Of a DNA stretch of 18,279 nucleotides, positions 1 to 6,878 are shown in pieces (position 1 is the stretch's first letter; every line of letters begins with the position of its first letter). The stretch is from positions 1 through 18,279 of the forward strand of contig JASEGX010000017.1 in NCBI GenBank assembly GCA_030017815.1, given 5' to 3'. The position numbers were made by a program, and so were the translations under genes. Source of the stretch: Thermodesulfobacteriota bacterium (lineage in GTDB: Bacteria; Desulfobacterota; QYQD01). The notes under the pieces are model-generated. The model worked only from the letters and a program-made list of their open reading frames with translations. It had not been told where the DNA came from and did no database searches.

Positions 1-45
1 CCCCAGGTCATAGAGGCCTATTTAGGAGAACCGGAAGGTGCTTGA
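1..45 (+). CDS. livG: C-terminal tail of LivG-type ABC ATPase (partial)
   Basis: The window opens inside a coding frame whose last 14 residues read PQVIEAYLGEPEGA before a TGA at 43-45. The pattern 'V-x-E-A-Y-L-G' is the usual C-terminus of branched-chain amino-acid ABC ATPases, and livF in this same window ends similarly (VQEAYLGK). The position immediately upstream of livF makes LivG, the partner ATPase of the importer, the likely identity. Only the tail is visible, so the assignment rests on context plus this motif. Confidence 0.7.
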   Translation, partial: PQVIEAYLGEPEGA

Positions 46-754
46 GGTTGGTGATATTCATATAAGCTATGGCGGCATCCAGGCCCTCAAGGGTATAAGT
101 TTCAGGGTTAAGGCCGGCCGGATAGTTACCCTTATCGGGGCCAACGGCGCGGGCAAGAGCAGTATTTTGAAGACTATCTGTGGCCTGGTTAAGGCTCAGA
201 AAGGATCCATCCGGTTTGAGGGAAGGGAGATTAAAGGCCTTGCCCCGCACTGGGTCACCAGGTGTGGTATCACCTTGGTGCCGGAGGGACGGAGGGTCTT
301 TGCCAATCTCAGTATCTCGGAGAATCTGAAACTGGGGGCCTATTTTCGCCGGGACCGGGAGGGAATAGAAGAAGACATGGAGTGGATTTTTTTTACCTTC
401 CCCCGGTTGAAGGAACGCCTGTATCAACAAGCCGGGACGCTTTCCGGGGGCGAGCAACAGATGCTGGCCCTGGGCCGCGCCCTGATGGGCAGGCCAAGAC
501 TTCTTATGCTGGATGAACCGTCTTTGGGGCTTTCTCCGCGGCTGGTAAGTGAAGTATTCGCGGTTATGCGGCAGATTCATGCGCGTGGGACAACCATCCT
601 CCTGGTGGAACAAAATGCCAATGCTGCCCTACGCCTGGCCCATCATGCTTATGTCCTGGAAACCGGCCGGATCGTACTGGAGGGAAGCGGAGAGGAACTT
701 TTGGCTGATCCCGGTGTTCAAGAAGCATATCTGGGTAAGATCACATTAATGTAG
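38..754 (+). CDS. livF: Branched-chain amino acid ABC transporter ATP-binding protein LivF
   Basis: This is a 238-residue cytoplasmic ABC ATPase, the normal length for LivF. With LivG it powers the LivHM permease for leucine, isoleucine, valine or related substrates. Visible motifs are Walker A GANGAGKSS (about 34-42), the signature LSGGEQQ (135-141), Walker B LLMLDEPS (155-162) and a switch histidine region near LLVEQNA. The N-terminal SYGGIQALKGISF segment and the EGRRVFANLSISENLKLGA stretch are typical of LivF rather than LivG. The start is GTG at 38, overlapping the livG stop by 8 bp, with AGGAGA at 24-29 as ribosome binding site. This overlap indicates translational coupling within a liv operon that extends upstream of the window. 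In Desulfobacterota such cassettes often belong to transporters of unproven substrate, so the amino-acid specificity is a family inference. Confidence 0.93.
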   Translation: MLEVGDIHISYGGIQALKGISFRVKAGRIVTLIGANGAGKSSILKTICGLVKAQKGSIRFEGREIKGLAPHWVTRCGITLVPEGRRVFANLSISENLKLGAYFRRDREGIEEDMEWIFFTFPRLKERLYQQAGTLSGGEQQMLALGRALMGRPRLLMLDEPSLGLSPRLVSEVFAVMRQIHARGTTILLVEQNANAALRLAHHAYVLETGRIVLEGSGEELLADPGVQEAYLGKITLM

Positions 755-777
755 GACAGTTATCCATTCTTTGAGTT

Positions 778-2112
778 ATGTATAGCGTAAGTAAATCAGC
801 TCCTCTGGCTGACCGCATGAGACCCCGGACTGTAGACGAAGTCATTGGCCAGAGACATGTGCTTGCAGAGGGGAAATTAATCCCCCGCCTGCTCAAGGCC
901 AAAGAGATCCCTTCTCTTATTTTCTGGGGACCGCCCGGATCCGGCAAGACCACCCTGGCCTATATCCTGGCCCGGGCCGTTGAGGCTTATTTTGTTAGCT
1001 TTTCGGCTGTACTATCCGGAGTAAAGGACATCAGGGCGGTAGTTGCTGAGGCCGAGGCCCAAAGAAAGGATAGCGGACGTAGAACCATCCTCTTTGTCGA
1101 TGAGATTCATCGGTTCAATAAGGCCCAACAGGATGCCTTTCTACCGTATGTAGAAAGCGGCTTAATTACCCTTATCGGGGCCACCACGGAAAATCCCTCT
1201 TTTGAGATAATAAACCCGCTTTTGTCCCGTTCCCGGGTAATTGTTTTAAAACCACTTACTGAAGACGATCTTAAAGAAGTGCTTAAACAGGCCCTTACGG
1301 ATAAGGAAAGAGGCCTGGGAGATATTTGTGTCAATTTATCCGGGGAGGCCCTTGAGCATATCATCTCCGCCGCCCAGGGGGACGCCCGGTTCGCCCTGAC
1401 CAGTTTAGAGGTAGCCGCCTTACTGGCCTTACCTGATGAAAAAAGGAACCGCCATATCGATCTTAAGCTGGCGGAAGAGGCGGTACAGAAAAAAGCGCTC
1501 GCCTATGACAAGGATGGGGAAGAGCATTACAATATCATCTCTGCCTTCCACAAAAGTCTCAGGGGAAGCGACCCGGATGCCGCCCTTTACTGGCTGGTCA
1601 GGATGCTGGCCGCCGGAGAAGAGCCGCTGTACATAGCCCGCCGGATGATAAGATTCGCATCCGAAGATGTGGGTAATGCCGATCCCCAGGCCCTACAGGC
1701 AGCCATGGCCGCCTTGCAGGCCTACCAGGCCCTGGGCAGCCCGGAAGGAGAACTGGCCCTGGCCCAGGCCGCTCTATATTTAGCCACGGCTCCGAAGAGC
1801 AATGCCGTATATATGGCCTTTCTGGAAGGGCAAAAGGACGTGGCCAGAACCGGCAGCCTGCCTGTCCCCTTACATATCCGTAATGCCCCGACCGGACTGA
1901 TGAAGGATTTGGGGTACGGACGCGGCTATAAGTATGCCCATGACTTTCCCGAGGCCCTGGTAGCACAAGAACACCTGCCGCCGGAAATAAGAGGGCGTAT
2001 TTATTACCGTCCTACTAAGCGAGGTATGGAGAAGATTATCGGTGAGCGCTTAAAAAAGTGGCGCGAATATCTGGCCTCATTTCAGCCTGGTAGTAGAGGC
2101 GGCAAAACATGA
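778..2112 (+). CDS. rarA: Replication-associated recombination protein A (RarA/MgsA AAA+ ATPase)
   Basis: This 444-residue AAA+ ATPase is related to clamp loaders and acts at stalled replication forks; homologues are E. coli RarA and eukaryotic WRNIP1/Mgs1. The N-terminus PLADRMRPRTVDEVIGQ is the family hallmark. Walker A is GPPGSGKTT (51-59) and Walker B ILFVDEIHRFN (104-114), followed by the sensor region IGATTENPSFEI. The C-terminal half (SLRGSDPDAALYWLVRML, then RRMIRFASEDVGNADP) matches the tetramerisation domain. Length is usual for the family. The ATG at 778 follows livF by 23 bp with no clear Shine-Dalgarno sequence, so it may be read through from the liv operon; the link is probably positional rather than functional. 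It lies on the same strand as dsrC, but dsrC has its own promoter. Confidence 0.95.
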   Translation: MYSVSKSAPLADRMRPRTVDEVIGQRHVLAEGKLIPRLLKAKEIPSLIFWGPPGSGKTTLAYILARAVEAYFVSFSAVLSGVKDIRAVVAEAEAQRKDSGRRTILFVDEIHRFNKAQQDAFLPYVESGLITLIGATTENPSFEIINPLLSRSRVIVLKPLTEDDLKEVLKQALTDKERGLGDICVNLSGEALEHIISAAQGDARFALTSLEVAALLALPDEKRNRHIDLKLAEEAVQKKALAYDKDGEEHYNIISAFHKSLRGSDPDAALYWLVRMLAAGEEPLYIARRMIRFASEDVGNADPQALQAAMAALQAYQALGSPEGELALAQAALYLATAPKSNAVYMAFLEGQKDVARTGSLPVPLHIRNAPTGLMKDLGYGRGYKYAHDFPEALVAQEHLPPEIRGRIYYRPTKRGMEKIIGERLKKWREYLASFQPGSRGGKT

Positions 2113-2207
2113 GCTTAAAGGGGGATAGGGATGATAATTCTTATTCCATAAAAAATACATAATTACATAAAGTTCCAACTGGAGGCAATTTTTCTATTTT
2201 TTAACTC

Positions 2208-2236
2208 TTGACAAAGTTTTCTGGCTATAGTATTGA
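2208..2236 (+). promoter_or_regulatory. Candidate sigma-70 promoter of dsrC
   Basis: A perfect -35 hexamer TTGACA lies at 2208-2213. At the standard 17-nt spacing the -10 would be TATTGA (2231-2236), which is only half matched; the better hexamer TATAGT (2226-2231) is too close. The element sits in the 204-bp gap between rarA and dsrC. The -35 call is firm but the -10 is uncertain. Confidence 0.5.
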
Positions 2237-2246
2237 GAGTTTCAGT

Positions 2247-2266
2247 AAATGAAGTACAGTTCATTT
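2247..2266 (+). promoter_or_regulatory. Dyad in the dsrC leader (candidate operator)
   Basis: The 20-nt AAATGAAGTACAGTTCATTT has 7-bp perfect arms (AAATGAA / TTCATTT) around a 6-nt centre. It lies just downstream of the candidate -10 and about 50 nt before the dsrC start. That is a position where a repressor could bind, or where a weak A/T-rich hairpin could form in the mRNA. No regulator is identified. Confidence 0.4.
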
Positions 2267-2302
2267 TTTATTCGAGATAACATCTAAAAGCTAAAAGATA
2301 AA

Positions 2303-2310
2303 AAGGAGGA
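2303..2310 (+). promoter_or_regulatory. Strong ribosome binding site of dsrC
   Basis: AAGGAGGA lies 6 nt before the ATG at 2317, after an A-rich leader containing CTAAAAG twice in tandem. This suggests efficient translation, in keeping with the abundance of DsrC in sulfate reducers. Confidence 0.8.
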
Positions 2311-2316
2311 GTATAA

Positions 2317-2637
2317 ATGGCAACGATTGATTTCAAAGGAAAAACCTATGAGGTAGATGAAGACGGTTTCTTGGCCGGGGGACTCGCTGATTGGGATGAA
2401 GGATGGGTAGATTACGTAAAGGACATAGAAGGTATCCCTGTGGTAGGCGATGAACATTGGAAGTGCGTCAATTTCTTGCAGGACTATTATAAGAAAAACG
2501 GCATTGCCCCAATGGTAAGGATATTTTCTAAGGTAACGGGCTATCCACTTAAGAAGATCTATGAGCTTTTCCCCTCCGGACCGGGTAAGGGAGCCTGTAA
2601 GATGGCTGGCCTTCCGAAGCCGACCGGCTGCGTATAA
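2317..2637 (+). CDS. dsrC: DsrC, sulfur-carrier partner of dissimilatory sulfite reductase (TusE/DsrC/DsvC family)
   Basis: This 106-residue cytoplasmic protein has the full DsrC signature, including DEDGFLAGGLADWDEGWVDY near the N-terminus. The flexible C-terminal arm GKGACKMAGLPKPTGCV carries both conserved cysteines, Cys94 and the penultimate Cys105, 11 residues apart. In sulfate reducers these cysteines hold the sulfur from DsrAB as a trisulfide that is then reduced by the DsrMKJOP membrane complex. TusE proteins of tRNA thiolation keep only the penultimate cysteine, so the two-cysteine form favours a dissimilatory role. The gene stands alone, with its own promoter, dyad, strong ribosome binding site and terminator; no dsr genes are nearby. 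A separate dsrC locus is common in sulfate reducers. Identification is very secure; the partner complex is inferred. Confidence 0.96.
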   Translation: MATIDFKGKTYEVDEDGFLAGGLADWDEGWVDYVKDIEGIPVVGDEHWKCVNFLQDYYKKNGIAPMVRIFSKVTGYPLKKIYELFPSGPGKGACKMAGLPKPTGCV

Positions 2638-2671
2638 CCAGCGTTATCTTCTGTAGGAAAGAGAGACAAAG

Positions 2672-2708
2672 GGCATAGGTCTGCCAGAAAGTGGGCCTAT
2701 GCCTTTTT
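2672..2708 (+). terminator. Rho-independent terminator of dsrC
   Basis: Arms GGCATAGG (2672-2679) and CCTATGCC (2696-2703) form an 8-bp stem with a 16-nt loop, followed directly by TTTTT (2704-2708). It ends the dsrC transcript 35 bp after the stop codon. Confidence 0.8.
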
Positions 2709-2783
2709 CCGTCTGTGCCTGTATTGATTGCTTATTTTTTGACTGCGGAGACCAGTCTGGATATCCAAAGAGGTGCTTTTAAA

Positions 2784-3545
2784 TCAGGAACTCAGGTGTC
2801 TTTTAATAAAATCCTGATGGACTTTGTTGATTAATGGCCTGTACTTATCAGGCTTAATCTGAGACCCCTTTAGCCCGCCCCGAAGGTTTATTTCAGATAA
2901 GTATAGCTTGTTGTTTAGCATCAGGTCGATATGGGCATATGGAAAATGCGCCTTTTTCATTACCTTGAGGCAGAAAGCCCGTTCTTTTTTACTTAAGGTG
3001 TAGGGGCGGCTTTCTCCTCCAAAGTAGAGGTTGTGACGAAAATTGTATGGGTTGATCCTCTCATAGGCTTCCACATAATCACCGATAATTATTACCCTTA
3101 TGTCTCTAACATTTTTAACAAATGGCTGGACAACAAAGGGAAATTCCATCAGGCCTAATGACGCATGATTGTAAACCGCCTCAATAGACGGCCAGACGTT
3201 AATACCCAGGCCGCAGTTGAGTCGATCTTGTTTGGTAACCACCTCCTTGATGTTATGGGCATTATAGTTGGTAATCTGCTCGATTAGATCTCGCTTATCC
3301 CGGGCTACAAAGGTATGCTCTACCATAAAGTTGCCCAAGATATAGACTTGTGTGGCTTTTGAACGGCTGGTAGCCTGAGCGAGGGCCGGCGGGAACAGCC
3401 TGACCCCATTTTCGACCAGATGGAGAAATTTTGCCTCCTCATTTTTTTTAAGATTGAGGAGTCCAATCACTATATCGCCCCTGGTTAAGGTATAATATTT
3501 CTCGGAGAAGGTTTTCATGTCGGTGATAACCGTTCGGGGGTGCAT
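2784..3545 (-). CDS. RimK-like ATP-grasp ligase of unknown substrate
   Basis: This 253-residue protein has an ATP-grasp fold resembling RimK-type glutamate ligases. Visible landmarks are VVQPFV (138-143), RDIRV (147-151), Arg163 in YERINPYNFRHNLYFGG with Asn172, and the metal-binding end DLML...LSEINLRGGLKG (Asp207, Glu218, Asn220). Lys105 with the following GLGINVW may be the phosphate-binding loop. The catalytic set therefore looks intact. Such enzymes use ATP to join a carboxylate to an amine or thiol, often on a peptide or protein. It lies 29 bp downstream of the small zinc-ribbon gene and is probably cotranscribed with it. The ATG at 3545 has only a weak AGGA next to it; an internal ATG at residue 10 has none. 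The substrate cannot be told from sequence, and I recognise no gene symbol. Confidence 0.8.
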   Translation of the reverse strand: MHPRTVITDMKTFSEKYYTLTRGDIVIGLLNLKKNEEAKFLHLVENGVRLFPPALAQATSRSKATQVYILGNFMVEHTFVARDKRDLIEQITNYNAHNIKEVVTKQDRLNCGLGINVWPSIEAVYNHASLGLMEFPFVVQPFVKNVRDIRVIIIGDYVEAYERINPYNFRHNLYFGGESRPYTLSKKERAFCLKVMKKAHFPYAHIDLMLNNKLYLSEINLRGGLKGSQIKPDKYRPLINKVHQDFIKRHLSS

Positions 3546-3574
3546 TCCTGTCTTTCTCGCTTTTTGGATAAGGG

Positions 3575-3835
3575 TTAAAAGAGCATTTCCAGAAAATGCT
3601 TGTGAAATTGGGTTAAATCCTCATCACATTCGTTACAATAGAATTTAATCTCACCAAATACCTGTGAATCGTCACTTATAGGCGTAAAACTACCGTCCTC
3701 GTTTTGTGTGTAGCGTGTGGTAAGAATCACTCCTTCGGCAACCTCATAGAAATCTGTGTCATTGCCACAAGTAGGACATACTATTCTTATTTTAGTTGGA
3801 AGTTTTATCGCGGCTTTTTTAGTACTGGTTCGCAT
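3575..3835 (-). CDS. Small zinc-ribbon protein of unknown function
   Basis: This 86-residue protein has a basic N-terminus (RTSTKKAAIKLPTKIRI) and two CxxC knuckles, Cys20-PT-Cys23 and Cys67-NE-Cys70, separated by 43 residues. That pattern is typical of a structural zinc ribbon. His78 and His80 near the C-terminus could add ligands. The middle segment, around TRYTQNEDGSFTPI, could be an exposed hairpin loop. No enzymatic motif or signal peptide is seen, so it is likely cytoplasmic. It is the first gene of a two-gene minus-strand unit with the ATP-grasp ligase downstream, suggesting it is a partner, adaptor or substrate of that enzyme; this is inference only. The ATG at 3835 has AGG about 9 nt upstream. 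I do not recognise a named family. Confidence 0.75.
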   Translation of the reverse strand: MRTSTKKAAIKLPTKIRIVCPTCGNDTDFYEVAEGVILTTRYTQNEDGSFTPISDDSQVFGEIKFYCNECDEDLTQFHKHFLEMLF

Positions 3836-3868
3836 TGGTCAGGACCTGTCAAGATAATTTTCCTAAGC

Positions 3869-3896
3869 AATATACTTTAACTTATCTAAAAAACAA
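3869..3896 (-). promoter_or_regulatory. Possible promoter of the zinc-ribbon/ATP-grasp unit
   Basis: Read on the minus strand, TTGTTT (3896-3891), a 16-nt spacer and TATATT (3874-3869) lie about 35 nt before the zinc-ribbon ATG. The -10 is good and the -35 matches only TTG. The call is weak but plausible, because a terminator-like hairpin follows trkH just upstream. Confidence 0.3.
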
Positions 3897-3934
3897 ACCT
3901 TATTTAAAAAGTATGGATGATGAGGATGTTGTAT

Positions 3935-3960
3935 AAAAAACCCTGTTAGTATGTGAGGGT
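3935..3960 (-). terminator. Possible weak terminator after trkH
   Basis: On the minus strand ACCCT (3960-3956) and AGGGT (3944-3940) form a 5-bp stem with an 11-nt loop, followed by TTTTTT. The stem overlaps the trkH stop codon. The short stem makes this tentative. Confidence 0.35.
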
Positions 3961-5465
3961 CAACGGCTTTTGCCATCCCCTTGACTGCGGTCACGCTGCC
4001 AGCGGAAAACAGGTCGGCGGCTTTCCTTCCAATAGGCCGGAGTGAGTAAAACAGCCACTGTATAAAGTTCAAGACGTCCAGCCAACATGCATATTATAAG
4101 TATAAACTTGGAAAGAGCCGGTAGATGGCCAAAGTGTTGCGCAGACCCGACTAGTCCTAAACCTGGTCCGATATTGTTGAGAGTAGCAGCTACCGCACTT
4201 ATGCTCGTAACAATATCAAGCCCCTGACTGCTCACCAGTAAGCTCGCTACTATAAATACGACGAGATACAGGAAAAAGAACCCTAAGATAGCCTGCATAA
4301 CCTCTGCCGGTACCTTCTGCCCGCCGAGCTTAACCACCTTGACTGCCCGGGGATGCACGAGTTGCACCATCTGGATGCGCAGGTAACGCCAGAGCAGTAG
4401 TATGCGCACGTGTTTTATTCCGCCCCCGGTAGAGCCTGCGCACCCGCCGAAAAACATCAATACGATGAGCAAGAGCTGGCAGATATAAGGCCACTTGTCA
4501 AAATCGGTGGTCCCGAATCCGGTGGTAGTCAATATGGAAGAGACCTGAAAGATAGAATAACGAAAGCTTGTGCCTAAACTGCCGAACAACCCGTAACCGA
4601 TATTAAATATGGTGACCAGTATCGTTGCTATAATAGTCACGCCGATATAAAACCGAAACTCTTCACTCTTCCAATAAGCGGAAAGGCGCCCTTTAAGACC
4701 CTGGTAATGAAGGGCGAAGTTAATGCCGGCCATCAACATAAAGAAGGTTATGACACCTTCGACCCAGGGGCTGTTAAAATAACCTACACTAGCCGTGTAC
4801 GTCGAAAAGCCACCGGTCGCCATAGTAGTAAAAGAGTGACACAGGGCATCATAAAAGCTAAGTCCACCCCACATCAGCAGGGCGGTTTCTATCCCGGTTA
4901 ATAGAGTATAAACACCCCATAATATTCTTGCTGTGTCCTGAATGCGGGGAGCAAGGCGGTCCTTGGTGGGACCCGGCACCTCAGCCTGAAAAAGCTGCAT
5001 CCCACCCACACCCAGGATAGGCAGAATAGCTAAGGAAAGGACGATGATGCCCATGCCGCCCAGCCACTGGGTCATCGCCCTCCATAGAAGGAGACTAGGG
5101 CCGAGCGGCTCTACTCTAGCAAGTATTGTGGAACCTGTGGTTGTAAACCCTGACATGGCTTCAAAATAACAGTCCAGGAATGAGGAAATAGCGCCGGAGA
5201 GATAAAAAGGTAAGGCGCCGAACAAGGCTGCGGCTAGCCATCCCAGACTTACCACCGCAAAGCCATCTTTATGCCCCAGTTCGCCATCAGGCATAAAGAC
5301 TAGAATTAAAAGGCCACCAGCGAAGGCAGTTAAGGCTGATGACATGATGAAATATATCATCAGGCCATCTTTATAAAACAAACTAAAGGGGATGGGTAAA
5401 ATCAGACTTAACGACAAAAATAGAAGCAGCCAGCCTAATATTTGAAATACAGTTCCGACTCTCAT
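3960..5465 (-). CDS. trkH: Trk-type potassium uptake channel subunit TrkH
   Basis: This 501-residue polytopic inner-membrane protein forms the K+ permeation pathway of the Trk system. The four selectivity-filter P-loops are readable in order: TTTGST, ATGGFST, TTTGFGT and NNIGPGLG. The glycine-rich GGCAGSTGGGIKHVR segment after the third repeat is also typical. It starts with ATG inside the trkA stop codon (ATGA overlap at 5462-5465), so the two are translationally coupled. TrkH proteins usually stop shortly after LTPAYWK; here about 18 extra residues follow (SRRPVFRWQRDRSQGDGKSR), an arginine-rich cytoplasmic tail. A downstream base change that removed the original stop could explain the tail, but nothing else suggests damage. 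Confidence 0.95.
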   Translation of the reverse strand: MRVGTVFQILGWLLLFLSLSLILPIPFSLFYKDGLMIYFIMSSALTAFAGGLLILVFMPDGELGHKDGFAVVSLGWLAAALFGALPFYLSGAISSFLDCYFEAMSGFTTTGSTILARVEPLGPSLLLWRAMTQWLGGMGIIVLSLAILPILGVGGMQLFQAEVPGPTKDRLAPRIQDTARILWGVYTLLTGIETALLMWGGLSFYDALCHSFTTMATGGFSTYTASVGYFNSPWVEGVITFFMLMAGINFALHYQGLKGRLSAYWKSEEFRFYIGVTIIATILVTIFNIGYGLFGSLGTSFRYSIFQVSSILTTTGFGTTDFDKWPYICQLLLIVLMFFGGCAGSTGGGIKHVRILLLWRYLRIQMVQLVHPRAVKVVKLGGQKVPAEVMQAILGFFFLYLVVFIVASLLVSSQGLDIVTSISAVAATLNNIGPGLGLVGSAQHFGHLPALSKFILIICMLAGRLELYTVAVLLTPAYWKESRRPVFRWQRDRSQGDGKSR

Positions 5466-6808
5466 GCCTCAAAAAACCGTTCCACATCCGATACCGCTTC
5501 CCGCATAGAAAAGACTACAACATCATCTCCGGGTTGCAAAATTGTATCTCCTGTAGGGATGATTACGCGTCCGCTACGTACAATAGCTCCCATGTTGGCT
5601 CCTAAGGGAAAGCCTATATCCTTGATCGCTGTACCACGAAAATCGCTTTTGTCTGAAACTACAAGTTCCATCACCTCTGCGTCCGTTCCCAGGAGCGTAG
5701 CAACCGAAAGTATGGCCCCACGCCGGACAAAACGAAGAATTGTACTGGCTACCAGGAGCCGGGGACTCAGGGCCACATCAATACCCAATTTGCCCAGAAG
5801 TGGTATGAAGTCCGGCCGATGGATACGCGTTATACACTTAGCCGCCCCGTGATGCTTGGCCAGCAAACTGGATAAAATATTTGTTGCATCACTCCCTGTA
5901 ACAGCCACCACCAGGTCGGCTTCTCCAACCCCTTCTTCGATAAGTTCCTGGGCCTCCAGCCCATCAAAGTTCAAAACCATCGTTTTTTCTAGAGTCTCAG
6001 ACAGCTTCTGACAACGCAGCGGATCGCTTTCAATCAGCCGTACGTCGATCTTTTTACTCTCCATCTGGCTGGCCACCAGAGAGCCCACCCGGCCGCCACC
6101 TATTATGAAAACTTTTTTAGGGGCACGACTGGTAAAGTTTAAAAGATACTCGATCGCGGCTATGTCTGTACGCCGGGCAACCAGATAAAAACTATCACCT
6201 GGTTCAATGGCGTCCTGGCCTCTGGGGATAATAGTCCTATTGCCGCGCACAATGGCCACGATTACGAAATCGTAGATACCGCGCAGATCTCTAAGCTCTT
6301 CCAACGTCATTCCACAGCTCGGGTTTCCTTCTTGTATCCGGTACCCGAGTAATGCCACTTGGCCGCCGGCAAAATCTATGAACTCAAAGGCCTCCGAAAG
6401 ATCACTAACACGCGTAATTTCTTCGGCCATAACCCTATCTGGATTGATAAGTAGATCTAACCCCAGACGCTGCTCATTAAGAGGCGAACCAGGAGAAAGA
6501 AACTCCTCGTTTCTCACTCTGGCTACCCGCTTTTTTACTCCATACTCGCGGGAAAGTATACAGGCTACCAGGTTAACCTCATCAATGTCAGTAACTGCGA
6601 TAAAGAGATCTGTCTTTTCTATCCCCCCCTGCTCAAGCACCTGGGCCGAAGCGCCATTTCCCACCACCGTCATGACGTTTAAGACCTTCTCCAGGCGCCG
6701 AACTCGCTCCTGATCACGATCAATAAGAACCACCTCATGGCCTTCGGCCGAAAGGCTGTCGCTTAGATAATAGCCGACCTCGCCGGCTCCCACGATCATG
6801 ATACGCAT
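5462..6808 (-). CDS. trkA: Trk system potassium transport regulatory subunit TrkA
   Basis: This 448-residue peripheral membrane protein binds nucleotides and gates TrkH. It has the classic tandem layout of two RCK_N Rossmann domains with two RCK_C domains. The first dinucleotide motif is GAGEVG (7-12), with the acidic end VVLIDRD near 26-32. The second is GGGRVG (237-242), followed by VRLIESDP. RCK_C parts appear around 140-220 (RGQDAIEPGDSFYLVARR) and at the end (ILQPGDDVVVFSM). Length is normal for two-domain TrkA. An AAAGGA ribosome binding site precedes the ATG at 6808. The glycosyltransferase gene ends 70 bp upstream on the same strand, so the order is glycosyltransferase-trkA-trkH. NAD(H) and ATP/ADP control are known for the family and not visible here. 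Confidence 0.96.
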   Translation of the reverse strand: MRIMIVGAGEVGYYLSDSLSAEGHEVVLIDRDQERVRRLEKVLNVMTVVGNGASAQVLEQGGIEKTDLFIAVTDIDEVNLVACILSREYGVKKRVARVRNEEFLSPGSPLNEQRLGLDLLINPDRVMAEEITRVSDLSEAFEFIDFAGGQVALLGYRIQEGNPSCGMTLEELRDLRGIYDFVIVAIVRGNRTIIPRGQDAIEPGDSFYLVARRTDIAAIEYLLNFTSRAPKKVFIIGGGRVGSLVASQMESKKIDVRLIESDPLRCQKLSETLEKTMVLNFDGLEAQELIEEGVGEADLVVAVTGSDATNILSSLLAKHHGAAKCITRIHRPDFIPLLGKLGIDVALSPRLLVASTILRFVRRGAILSVATLLGTDAEVMELVVSDKSDFRGTAIKDIGFPLGANMGAIVRSGRVIIPTGDTILQPGDDVVVFSMREAVSDVERFFEA

Positions 6809-6878
6809 ATTGAAATCCTTTAATTAAACATTACTCTTGCCGGATATACTAAATTCAGACAATTACAAACCTCTTTCC

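Noticed and set aside
8..613. Long open frame on the minus strand opposite livF
   Set aside because: It is antisense to a gene with full ABC motifs, and its translation has no recognisable domain. It is a shadow frame.
3845..3852. TTGACA-like sequence just before the zinc-ribbon start
   Set aside because: It is too close to the ATG to be a promoter for that gene, and no -10 follows.
5442..5852. Ser/Thr/Arg-rich plus-strand frame opposite trkA
   Set aside because: Low-complexity composition is typical of the reverse complement of a coding frame; no ribosome binding site or family.
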